Source of the DNA: CAVPTL01 sp963794415 | GTDB taxonomy: Bacteria > Actinomycetota > Thermoleophilia > Gaiellales > JAICJC01 | Assembly (NCBI GenBank): GCA_963794415.1 | Contig: CAWCDI010000001.1 | Span: 434,001-498,000 of the forward strand | DNA length: 64,000 nt | Reading direction: 5' to 3' | Shown here: in pieces, positions 17,632 through 24,474 of the stretch | How the letters are laid out: every line of letters begins with the position of its first letter | How positions within the stretch are numbered: the stretch's first letter is position 1 | The notes under the pieces: model-generated | What the model was told of the DNA's origin: nothing | The model's database searches: none | What the model saw: only the letters and a program-made list of their open reading frames with translations | Position numbers and translations under genes: made by a program

Positions 17632-18578
17632 GAGCCGTTGTGTTCACCGGTGCCGGCGGCACCGAGGTCGTCGCCGTGCAGGAACGGCCCGACCCCGTCG
17701 CCGGTAAGGGCGAGGTCGTCGTCCAGCAGACCTACGCGGGCGTGAACCCGGCCGACCGGGCCCAGATGGCGGGCAAGTACCCGGTGCCGCTCGGCTCGCC
17801 GAAGGACATCCCGGGGCTCGAGGTCTCGGGCACCGTGGTCGCCCTCGGGCAGGACGTGAGCCGCTGGAACATCGGTGACCGGGTGTTCGGCGTGGTGGGC
17901 GGCGGCGGGCTCGCCGGGCTCGTGAACGTGCACGAGCGGCACCTCGCCGCGGTGCCCTCGTCGCTCGACGACATGCAGGCCGCGGCCATCCCCGAGGCCT
18001 ACGTCACGGCCCACGATGCGATCGTGAGCCAGGCGGGCCTCAAGATGGGCGAGCGGCTGCTGGTGAACGGCGCTTCCGGCGGCGTGGGCCTCGCGGCGGT
18101 GCAGATCGGCCTGGCCACGGGTGCCGAGGTGTTCGCATACGCGCGGTCGGCCGACGCACGGGCAAAGCTCGCGCTGCTCGGCGCCACGCCGCTCGAGTCA
18201 CCCGAGGAGGCGAGCGACATCCAGGTGGTGCTCGAGCTGGTCGGGGCGCCCAACATGGACGCGAACTTCAAGGCCATCGCCGTGCTCGGCCGCATCATCG
18301 TGGTCGGAAACGGGGCCGGCACGGACTTCACGATGAACCTGCGCACCCTCATGGGAAAGCGCGGCCGGCTGATGGGCACGCTCCTGCGGGCCCGGCCGAT
18401 CGAGCAGAAGGCCGAGGCGGTGCTCGCCTTCGAGCGCCAGGTGGTGCCCCAGATCGCGGCGGGCCGCTGCGCGGCGATCATCGACAAGGTGTTCGAGATG
18501 GACGAGGCCGGCGCGGCCTACGACCACCTCGCCTCGGCGGGCAAGTACGGGAAGGTGCTGGTCAGAGTCGGTGAATAG
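17628..18578 (+). CDS. Zinc-independent quinone/enoyl reductase (MDR superfamily)
   Basis: A 316-residue protein of the QOR group. It shows AGVNPADRAQM near 39, the NADPH-binding motif GASGGVGLAAVQ near 145 and no structural-zinc cysteines, so it is the zinc-independent type. It should reduce quinones or alpha,beta-unsaturated carbonyls using NADPH. GTG 17628 overlaps the previous stop by 4 nt. Its TAG stop is inside an inverted repeat shared with the convergent methyltransferase stop. Confidence 0.88.
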   Translation: MRAVVFTGAGGTEVVAVQERPDPVAGKGEVVVQQTYAGVNPADRAQMAGKYPVPLGSPKDIPGLEVSGTVVALGQDVSRWNIGDRVFGVVGGGGLAGLVNVHERHLAAVPSSLDDMQAAAIPEAYVTAHDAIVSQAGLKMGERLLVNGASGGVGLAAVQIGLATGAEVFAYARSADARAKLALLGATPLESPEEASDIQVVLELVGAPNMDANFKAIAVLGRIIVVGNGAGTDFTMNLRTLMGKRGRLMGTLLRARPIEQKAEAVLAFERQVVPQIAAGRCAAIIDKVFEMDEAGAAYDHLASAGKYGKVLVRVGE

Positions 18579-18603
18579 CCGGTGCCAGGCACTGGCTATT
18601 CAC
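18571..18603. terminator. 16-bp inverted repeat holding both stop codons of a convergent gene pair
   Basis: Arms 18571-18586 and 18588-18603 pair over 16 bp with one G-T position, around a single A. The forward TAG is 18576-18578 and the reverse TAG is 18596-18598, at mirror positions in the stem. It is a second copy of the element at 10154-10187 and probably ends transcription from both sides. Confidence 0.7.
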
Positions 18604-19321
18604 GCACGCCCGAGATGATCACGCCGCCGCCCAGGCTCAGCCGCTGGGCGCGGATCTGCGTCATCCCGGCGCCGGCCCACATCCCCATGAGCGTCTCGAG
18701 CGGGTACCGCTCGTAGAAGCCCTCGATGCTCGGCCCGAGGAACCGGCCGGTGGTGACCCAGCCTGGCCCGGCCAGCGCCCCGACGGTAGGCAGGCCGGCA
18801 CGCGTCCAGAGCTTCCAGGCAAGGTATGCGGGGCCGCTCGGCACCCCGAACTCGAGCGACGCCATGACGCCGCCGGGACGGATCACCCGCGCGAGCTCGG
18901 TGAGCGTCGCCGCGGGATCGTCCACGTAGCGCAGCAGGTAGGTGTGGGTGAGGGCGTCCATCGACGCGGTCTCGAGCGGCAGCGACTCGGCCTGGCCCTC
19001 GACCAGCGTGATGCGCTCGCCCAGCCCCGACTCGTCCAGCCGCCGGCGAGCCTCGGCCAGCATGTCGGGGCTCTGGTCGATGCCTGTGACGTTGGCGCCG
19101 TAGCGCTCGACGATGGCCATGGCCACTGCGCCGGTGCCCGTTGCGACGTCGGCCACGTGCGCGCCGGGAGAGCTCACGGCCGGCGCGAGGCGGTCGATGA
19201 GCCGCTGGTGCCAGCGCGTGTACTCGCCGAAGCTCAGCAGGCTCGCCCAGCGGTCGTAGTCGGCCGAGATGCCCGCAAAGAGGCTACGCGCGTGTGTCTT
19301 TCGCTCGCTCTGGGCGGTCAC
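18596..19321 (-). CDS. UbiE/MenG-like SAM-dependent methyltransferase
   Basis: A 241-residue class I methyltransferase. ARSLFAGISADYDRWASLLS at the N-terminus and the SAM loop VADVATGTGAVA (about 56-67) match the demethylmenaquinone methyltransferase group; GIDQSPDML is motif II. It could methylate demethylmenaquinone, but no men gene is near, and small-molecule methyltransferases share this signature. GTG 19321 overlaps the stop of the SnoaL-like gene by four bases. Confidence 0.72.
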   Translation of the reverse strand: MTAQSERKTHARSLFAGISADYDRWASLLSFGEYTRWHQRLIDRLAPAVSSPGAHVADVATGTGAVAMAIVERYGANVTGIDQSPDMLAEARRRLDESGLGERITLVEGQAESLPLETASMDALTHTYLLRYVDDPAATLTELARVIRPGGVMASLEFGVPSGPAYLAWKLWTRAGLPTVGALAGPGWVTTGRFLGPSIEGFYERYPLETLMGMWAGAGMTQIRAQRLSLGGGVIISGVRE

Positions 19322-19755
19322 TCGAAGAGGCCCAGCTGGCGCAGCACCGAGACCGAGTCCGAGTACACGTCTTTTCGCTTCACGAGGCCGTTCTCGAACG
19401 GGATGACGTCCATCCCATCCCACGAGATGGTGCGGCCGGTGGGCGGAATCACCAGATCGCCGCGCCGGGCCTCCTTCGCGTGGGTCGCGGTGGCCGTCCA
19501 CTCCTGCACGACCAGTCCCTCGCGGTAGTACATGCGCCGCGCGGCGAAGTTGATGTCGGGCCACGATTCGAAGATCGCGCCGATGTGGCTGCGCACCTCC
19601 TCGCCCACCGCCGACTCGCCGGCGGTGTGGTTGTGGAACACCATGTCGGGGGCGTGCAGCGACATGATGGTGTCCAGGTCGTGAGCATTCCAGGCGTCGT
19701 TGTAGCGGGCGACCGTCTGCTCGAGTGCGGATGCTGTGTCAAGTGAGGTAGCCAT
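19318..19755 (-). CDS. SnoaL-like / NTF2 fold protein
   Basis: A 145-residue protein with the typical cone-shaped NTF2 pattern: helix TVARYNDAWNAHDLDTIMSL, then PDMVFHNHTAG and IPPTGRTISWDGMDVIPFEN. Members are cyclases, isomerases or ligand-binding proteins, and no catalytic residue set singles out one. TAGGAT on the minus strand (19767-19762) is 6 nt from ATG 19755. It is coupled to the methyltransferase downstream, so the two probably share a substrate. Confidence 0.75.
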   Translation of the reverse strand: MATSLDTASALEQTVARYNDAWNAHDLDTIMSLHAPDMVFHNHTAGESAVGEEVRSHIGAIFESWPDINFAARRMYYREGLVVQEWTATATHAKEARRGDLVIPPTGRTISWDGMDVIPFENGLVKRKDVYSDSVSVLRQLGLFE

Positions 19756-19772
19756 CGTCGTATCCTACGCAC
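19756..19772. promoter_or_regulatory. Bidirectional leaderless promoter sharing one TATCCTA
   Basis: Only 17 bp separate the reverse ATG (19755) from the forward GTG (19773). TATCCT (19761-19766) is a -10 for the forward gene with a 6-nt spacer, and its complement TAGGAT (19767-19762) is a -10 for the reverse gene, also with a 6-nt spacer. Start codons, and therefore predicted transcript starts, are 18 bp apart. Confidence 0.7.
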
Positions 19773-20630
19773 GTGCCTGCTTCCCCGCTTGCTCTCGCCG
19801 TGCTCGGCCGCGGCGTGGTGGACCCATCGCAGCCGCTGCTCCTGGCAGACGACGGCGCCGTGCTCCGGGGGCGCGCCGCGTTCGAGACGATGCGGGTCTA
19901 CGGCGGCCGGCCCTTTCGCCTGGACGACCACCTCGACCGCCTCGCCAACTCGGCCGAGATCCTCCGGCTGCCCACGCCGCCCGCGGCCGAGCTGGCCGAG
20001 CTGAGCCACGCTGCCGTCAAGGCCTCGGGCGTGCCGGACTCGTCGCTGCGGGTGGTCTGGACTCCCGGCCGGGGCGAGCACGACCCGGTGGGGTTCGCGC
20101 TGGTCACGGCCATCCCGCCCGGCCTCGAGGAGGAGCGCGCGGCCGGGCTGAAGCTCGTGTCGTTGCAGCTCGCGATCGGCGCCATCGTGCGACAGCACTC
20201 GCCGTGGCTCCTGCCGGGCGTGAAGTCCACGAGCTATGCGATCAACATCGCTGCCCAGGAGGAGGCGCGCCGGCGGGGGGCCGACGACGCGCTCTTCCTC
20301 TCGCTCGAGGGGATCGTGCTGGAGGGCCCGACGTCCAACGTGTGGATGCTCGAGGGCGGCACGCTCTTCACGCCGTCGCTCGACCTGGGGATCCTGGCCG
20401 GCGTGACGCGCAGGTCGCTGATCGAGGCCGCGGCCGGGTTCGGCGTCGCCGTCGAGGAGGGCTCGTACCCGCTCTCGCGGCTCCTGGGTGCCGACGAGGT
20501 GTTCATCTCATCGAGCGTGCGCGAGGTGATGCCGGTGATCGCGCTGGACGGTCAGCCGATCGGCACCGGGAAGCCGGGCCCGATGGCAGCGCGGATGCAG
20601 TCGGCGCTTCGCATTGCCACCGACCGCTGA
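19773..20630 (+). CDS. Class IV aminotransferase (branched-chain aminotransferase / ADC lyase-like)
   Basis: A 285-residue PLP enzyme. The PLP lysine is in GVKSTSYAINI (about 150), and EGPTSNVWMLEGGTLFTP and GILAGVTRR are the usual fold-type IV motifs. It may be a branched-chain amino acid, D-amino acid or 4-amino-4-deoxychorismate enzyme; no folate genes are adjacent to decide. The GTG start follows TATCCT by 6 nt. Confidence 0.83.
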   Translation: MPASPLALAVLGRGVVDPSQPLLLADDGAVLRGRAAFETMRVYGGRPFRLDDHLDRLANSAEILRLPTPPAAELAELSHAAVKASGVPDSSLRVVWTPGRGEHDPVGFALVTAIPPGLEEERAAGLKLVSLQLAIGAIVRQHSPWLLPGVKSTSYAINIAAQEEARRRGADDALFLSLEGIVLEGPTSNVWMLEGGTLFTPSLDLGILAGVTRRSLIEAAAGFGVAVEEGSYPLSRLLGADEVFISSSVREVMPVIALDGQPIGTGKPGPMAARMQSALRIATDR

Positions 20631-20633
20631 GCT

Positions 20634-21152
20634 CTAGAGAACCGTTTCGGGTACGCGGTGCCAGGCAGCGACGTACTCGCGCTGCAGCGGATGGGTGAGC
20701 CTGCCGGCCCACGCCACCTGCACCATGTCGGGCGCCTTGGGCACGTTCCGCGGGTACATCCCGGCCTCGTAGGGCAGGCGGCTGCCCTTGCGGTGGTTGC
20801 AGCGCCGGCAGCACGAGACGACGTTGTCCCAGGTGTGCTCACCGCCGCGCGAAAGCGGCTTCACGTGATCGATCGTGAGGTCGCGCGGGCCGCCCTCCAC
20901 GCCGCAGTACGCGCACTTCCAGCTATCGCGGCAAAAGAGGACGCGGCGCACCACGTTTCGCTTCACGATGGGCCTCAGCTCGACGTATGCGGGGACCTGC
21001 AGGATGACCGGCAGCGGCACCCGGAGATGCTCCGAGCGGTACACGACTTCGGGGTCCTCAGCGATGACCTGGGCGTGGCCGCAGACGACCAGCGACACCG
21101 CACGCTCGCGCGGGACGAGGGTTGTTGGGCGCATAGTGGCATCGAGCAGCAA
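20634..21152 (-). CDS. HNH endonuclease family protein, start codon uncertain
   Basis: About 172 residues with the HNH fold CAYCGVEGGPRDLTIDHVKP, SRGGEHTWDN and CCRRCNHRKGSR, including two zinc Cys pairs. It matches the stand-alone HNH group that starts near LLLDATMRPTTLVPRERAV. No ATG or GTG lies in frame at the right place. A strong GGAGG (21171-21175, minus strand) is 6-9 nt from in-frame GTC and ATC codons, while TTG 21152 is the nearest conventional start. A one-base error or a non-canonical start are the options. Confidence 0.75.
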   Translation of the reverse strand: MLLDATMRPTTLVPRERAVSLVVCGHAQVIAEDPEVVYRSEHLRVPLPVILQVPAYVELRPIVKRNVVRRVLFCRDSWKCAYCGVEGGPRDLTIDHVKPLSRGGEHTWDNVVSCCRRCNHRKGSRLPYEAGMYPRNVPKAPDMVQVAWAGRLTHPLQREYVAAWHRVPETVL

Positions 21153-21180
21153 ACAGCGGATGACGACACACCTCCGAGAG

Positions 21181-21834
21181 TCATCCGAAGTGTAGAGAAC
21201 GGGGCAGAAGGACCCCGTGGTATGCGGCCAGGCGCGCCCCGCGGGCGTGCATGAGGCTGAAGCGGGCCCGCTCGATGAGGCCCTCCGACTCGGTCTCGCC
21301 CTCGGCCGCCGCGGCGAATCCGAACCACCAATCGGTTGCGCCGGCGGCCGCCAGCTCCCGCTCGATGTGCGCCATCGCGGCATCGATGTGCTGGTCGTCG
21401 CCGCGAAACGCGATGGCGGCGGTGCGCCCGGCGAGCCATCCGGCGAAGTCATCGGGCCCCGCGCACCGCTCCAGCACCGGGAGTGCACAACCGGACGGCT
21501 CGGACTCTGCCAGAAGCACCGCAAGGGCCCCGCCGGCGGCCAGGCGGCGCGTGAACTCGGGCCCGGGCATCAGCGCCGCGGCGAGGCGGCAGAGCTGCTG
21601 GTCGCCCTGCGACCACTGCCGGGCCGACGACCTGTCGCCCGCGATCAGCAGGCCGCAGCCGTCTGCCAGCGGCACGGCCATCGCAGACCGCCACCCGTGG
21701 GCGCTGAGCACCGCGCGCGGGCCGGGGGCGAGCTCCGTGTCCGACGCGCGCCACTGCGCCGGGCCGTCCTGGGCCACCGTGAACTCGATGATGCATCGGT
21801 CGGCGCGACGGAGCTCGCCGAGCAGCGCGGTCAT
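21181..21834 (-). CDS. Hypothetical protein with possible degenerate GGDEF-like C-terminus
   Basis: A 217-residue protein from ATG 21834 with ribosome site GAGAGG. The first half has a GAF-like pattern (SAMAVPLADGCGLLIAGD) and the second recalls a GGDEF domain worn past recognition: a long helix AAMAHIERELAAAGATDWWF then a final GLIERARFSLMHARGARLAA resembling the terminal helix of diguanylate cyclases. The GGDEF loop itself is missing, so no cyclase activity is predicted. Assignment is tentative. Confidence 0.55.
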   Translation of the reverse strand: MTALLGELRRADRCIIEFTVAQDGPAQWRASDTELAPGPRAVLSAHGWRSAMAVPLADGCGLLIAGDRSSARQWSQGDQQLCRLAAALMPGPEFTRRLAAGGALAVLLAESEPSGCALPVLERCAGPDDFAGWLAGRTAAIAFRGDDQHIDAAMAHIERELAAAGATDWWFGFAAAAEGETESEGLIERARFSLMHARGARLAAYHGVLLPRSLHFG

Positions 21835-21925
21835 GATCCTCTCGCCAGATTCCACACGCCCGGTAATCGTCCGGGGCGGTGCCCGGTGCAGCGGGCAACC
21901 GACGCGCTTTGGTACCTTCGCGCGC

Positions 21926-22669
21926 ATGACAACTCAGAACACGAAACCCGCGGCGATCGTCACCGGCGGCGGCACAGGCATCGGCCGCGCGATCGCCCTC
22001 GCGCTCCACAACGACGGCTTCGGCGTGGTGGTGGCCGGCCGCAGGCTCGAGCCGCTCGAGGAGACGAAGGCGCTGATCGGCGACGACTGCGTGGTGCATC
22101 AGGGTGACATCCGCGAGGACGACGTGCAGGACGCGCTCGTCGAGGCGTGCATGGATCGGTTCGGGCGCATCGACGTGCTCGTGAACAACGCCGGCGGCCA
22201 GTTCGTGGCAAACGCCGAGGACATCACCCCCAACGGCTGGCGCGCCGTGCGCCGGCTCAACCTGGACGCGCCGTTCACGCTCATCCAGAAGGTCGCGCGG
22301 CGCTGGATGATCCCCAACCGCACCGGCCGCGTCGTCTCCATCGTCCTCTGCCCGACCCGGGGCATCGCCGGCATGGCCCACTCCTCGGCCGCGCGCGCGG
22401 GCATGAGCGCGCTCACCAACACGCTCGCGCTGGAGTGGGGCAAGCACAACATCGGGCTCGTCTGCGTGGCGCCCGGCCAGATCGACTCGAGCGGCATGGA
22501 GCAGTACGGCTACGACCTGGACGAGGTGGCTCAGCGGGTGCCGATGAAGCGGCTCGGCACGTGCGAGGAGGTGGCCGATCTGGTCGCCTTCCTGTCCTCG
22601 CCGAAGGCTGCCTACATCTCGGGGACGACCATCGTGATCGACGGCGCGTACGAGGTCACATCGGCCTGA
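21926..22669 (+). CDS. SDR, trans-2-enoyl-CoA / 2,4-dienoyl-CoA reductase type
   Basis: A 247-residue SDR with TGGGTGIG and NNAGGQ. The usual YxxxK is replaced by HSSAARAGM, a feature of the peroxisomal enoyl-CoA and dienoyl-CoA reductase branch, in which the carbonyl-type Tyr is not needed. It should reduce a C=C bond in an acyl-CoA using NADPH. TACCTT (21913-21918) is 7 nt from ATG 21926. It does not obviously form an operon with neighbours. Confidence 0.78.
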   Translation: MTTQNTKPAAIVTGGGTGIGRAIALALHNDGFGVVVAGRRLEPLEETKALIGDDCVVHQGDIREDDVQDALVEACMDRFGRIDVLVNNAGGQFVANAEDITPNGWRAVRRLNLDAPFTLIQKVARRWMIPNRTGRVVSIVLCPTRGIAGMAHSSAARAGMSALTNTLALEWGKHNIGLVCVAPGQIDSSGMEQYGYDLDEVAQRVPMKRLGTCEEVADLVAFLSSPKAAYISGTTIVIDGAYEVTSA

Positions 22670-22691
22670 TCGGCGGCCCCGTGCGAGTGTG

Positions 22692-22735
22692 TTGACATCG
22701 CGAGGGGGGCTGGATAAACTCGCGAACATCGTTCG
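22692..22735 (+). promoter_or_regulatory. dhaK promoter with IclR-type operator
   Basis: TTGACA (22692-22697) and TAAACT (22715-22720) are separated by 17 nt, the best sigma70-like promoter in the window. Just downstream, at the predicted start site, is the inverted repeat CGAAC-ATC-GTTCG (22723-22735). The same arms and 3-nt centre occur in the promoter of the reverse dhaM operon, next to the iclR-type gene. Confidence 0.75.
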
Positions 22736-22805
22736 GCATTATCGAATCATGGCCATTGGAGGCCTGGTTGTGCCGTCCACCCACACCGCTGGAGGTGTCG
22801 AGCCA

Positions 22806-23828
22806 ATGAGCGACTCTGCCCAGGTTGTCAAGAAGTTCATCAACGACCCGGAGAACGTCGTCCCCGAGGCCCTCGCGGGCATTGCGGCGGCACATGCCGA
22901 CCTCGTGACGGTCGATTTCGAAAACAGTCTGGTCATCCGCAAGGATGCGCCGGTCCAGGGCAAGGTCGGGCTGATCTCCGGCGGAGGCTCGGGCCACGAG
23001 CCCCTGCACGGCGGATTCGTCGGTCTCGGCATGCTGGACGCGGCCTGCGCGGGCGCGGTCTTCACCTCGCCGGTGCCCGATCAGATGAGCGCCGCGAGCC
23101 GCGCGGTGGACGGTGGGGCCGGCGTGCTCCACATCGTCAAGAACTACACCGGAGACGTGCTCAACTTCAAGATGGCCGCCGAGCTGGTCGAGGACGACGG
23201 CATCCAGGTCGAGAGCGTCGTGATGGACGACGACGTCGCCGTCCAGGACTCGCTCTACACCGCGGGCCGCCGCGGCACCGGCGCGACGGTGCTGGCCGAG
23301 AAGCTGGCCGGAGCACGCGCCGAGGCCGGGGGCACCCTGGCCCAGGTGGCGGACATCGCCAAGCGCGTCAACGAGAAGTCCGGCTCCTTCGGAGTCGCGC
23401 TCACCTCGTGTGCAACGCCCGCCAGCGGCACCCCGATCTTCGACCTCGGCCCTGACGAGATCGAGATCGGCGTGGGCATCCACGGCGAGCCGGGCCGCCG
23501 CCGCGTGAAGCACACCAACGCCCACGACATCGTGGACATGATGATCGACCCGATCCTCGAGGATCTCAAGCCGGGCTCCGGCTCGAAGGTGCTCGCCTTC
23601 GTGAACGGCCTCGGCGGTACCCCGCAGATCGAGCTCTACCTGCTCTACAACGAGGTCAACAAGCGGCTCCAGTCCGAGGGGATCGAGATCTCGCGCAGCC
23701 TGGTGGGCAACTACATCACGAGCCTCGAGATGGCCGGCGCGTCGGTCACGCTCCTCGTGCTCGATGACGAGCTCGCCGGACTGTGGGATGCTCCCGTCAA
23801 CACCGCGGGCCTGCGGTGGGGAGTCTGA
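22806..23828 (+). CDS. dhaK: Dihydroxyacetone kinase, DhaK subunit
   Basis: A 340-residue subunit that holds dihydroxyacetone as a hemiaminal on a histidine. That residue is His226 in GVGIHGEPG; SGGGSGHEPLHGGFVG is the substrate-binding loop. The ATG at 22806 has a GGAGG ribosome site (22791-22795), so the longer frame from 22689 is not used. It leads a dhaK-dhaL-ptsI operon and is driven by a strong promoter carrying an IclR-type operator. Confidence 0.95.
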   Translation: MSDSAQVVKKFINDPENVVPEALAGIAAAHADLVTVDFENSLVIRKDAPVQGKVGLISGGGSGHEPLHGGFVGLGMLDAACAGAVFTSPVPDQMSAASRAVDGGAGVLHIVKNYTGDVLNFKMAAELVEDDGIQVESVVMDDDVAVQDSLYTAGRRGTGATVLAEKLAGARAEAGGTLAQVADIAKRVNEKSGSFGVALTSCATPASGTPIFDLGPDEIEIGVGIHGEPGRRRVKHTNAHDIVDMMIDPILEDLKPGSGSKVLAFVNGLGGTPQIELYLLYNEVNKRLQSEGIEISRSLVGNYITSLEMAGASVTLLVLDDELAGLWDAPVNTAGLRWGV

Positions 23829-23838
23829 AGGAGCGCAC

Positions 23839-24474
23839 ATGGATGCCCAGACCGTGAATCGCTGGATGGACGAGTCCGCCTCGGCCATCGCCGAGAACCG
23901 TGACTATCTGACCCAGCTCGACGCCGCCATCGGCGACGCCGATCACGGGGCAAACATGAACAGGGGGTTCGCCGCCGTCAAGGTCAAGCTGTCCGACCTT
24001 GACGGCGACGCCACCCCCGGCAAGGTGCTGGTGACTGCCGGCGCCACCCTGGTCTCGACCGTGGGCGGCGCCAGCGGCCCGCTCTGGGGCACCGCGCTTC
24101 GCCGCGCGGGCAAGTCGCTGGGAGACGCCCAGACCATCGAGCCCGACGACCTGGCGACCGCGCTCGAGGCGGCCGTTGACGGCGTCGTCGAGCTCGGCGC
24201 TGCGCAGCCGGGCGACAAGACGATGGTGGACGCCCTGCGCCCCGCCGTCGATGCCCTCAAGGCTTCGCTGGCCGACGGCGGCGACATCAATGCAGCGCTC
24301 GACGCCGCCAGCGCCGCGGCCGACGAGGGCATGCGCTCGACCACGCCGATGCTCGCCAAGAAAGGCCGTGCCTCGTATCTGGGCGAGCGCTCGATCGGCC
24401 ATCAGGATCCGGGCTCGACCTCGGCCTCGCTCATCATCGCGGCGCTGAAGCGCGCGGTCGCCGAAGCACCATGA
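23839..24474 (+). CDS. dhaL: Dihydroxyacetone kinase, ADP-binding DhaL subunit
   Basis: A 211-residue subunit in which a permanently bound ADP is rephosphorylated by DhaM and passes phosphate to dihydroxyacetone on DhaK. LDAAIGDADHGANM carries the Mg-binding aspartates and GGASGPLWGTALR the nucleotide loop; the C-terminal DPGSTSASLI is conserved. Ribosome site AAGGAG (23828-23833) lies 5 nt from the ATG. Its stop overlaps the ptsI start (ATGA). Confidence 0.95.
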   Translation: MDAQTVNRWMDESASAIAENRDYLTQLDAAIGDADHGANMNRGFAAVKVKLSDLDGDATPGKVLVTAGATLVSTVGGASGPLWGTALRRAGKSLGDAQTIEPDDLATALEAAVDGVVELGAAQPGDKTMVDALRPAVDALKASLADGGDINAALDAASAAADEGMRSTTPMLAKKGRASYLGERSIGHQDPGSTSASLIIAALKRAVAEAP

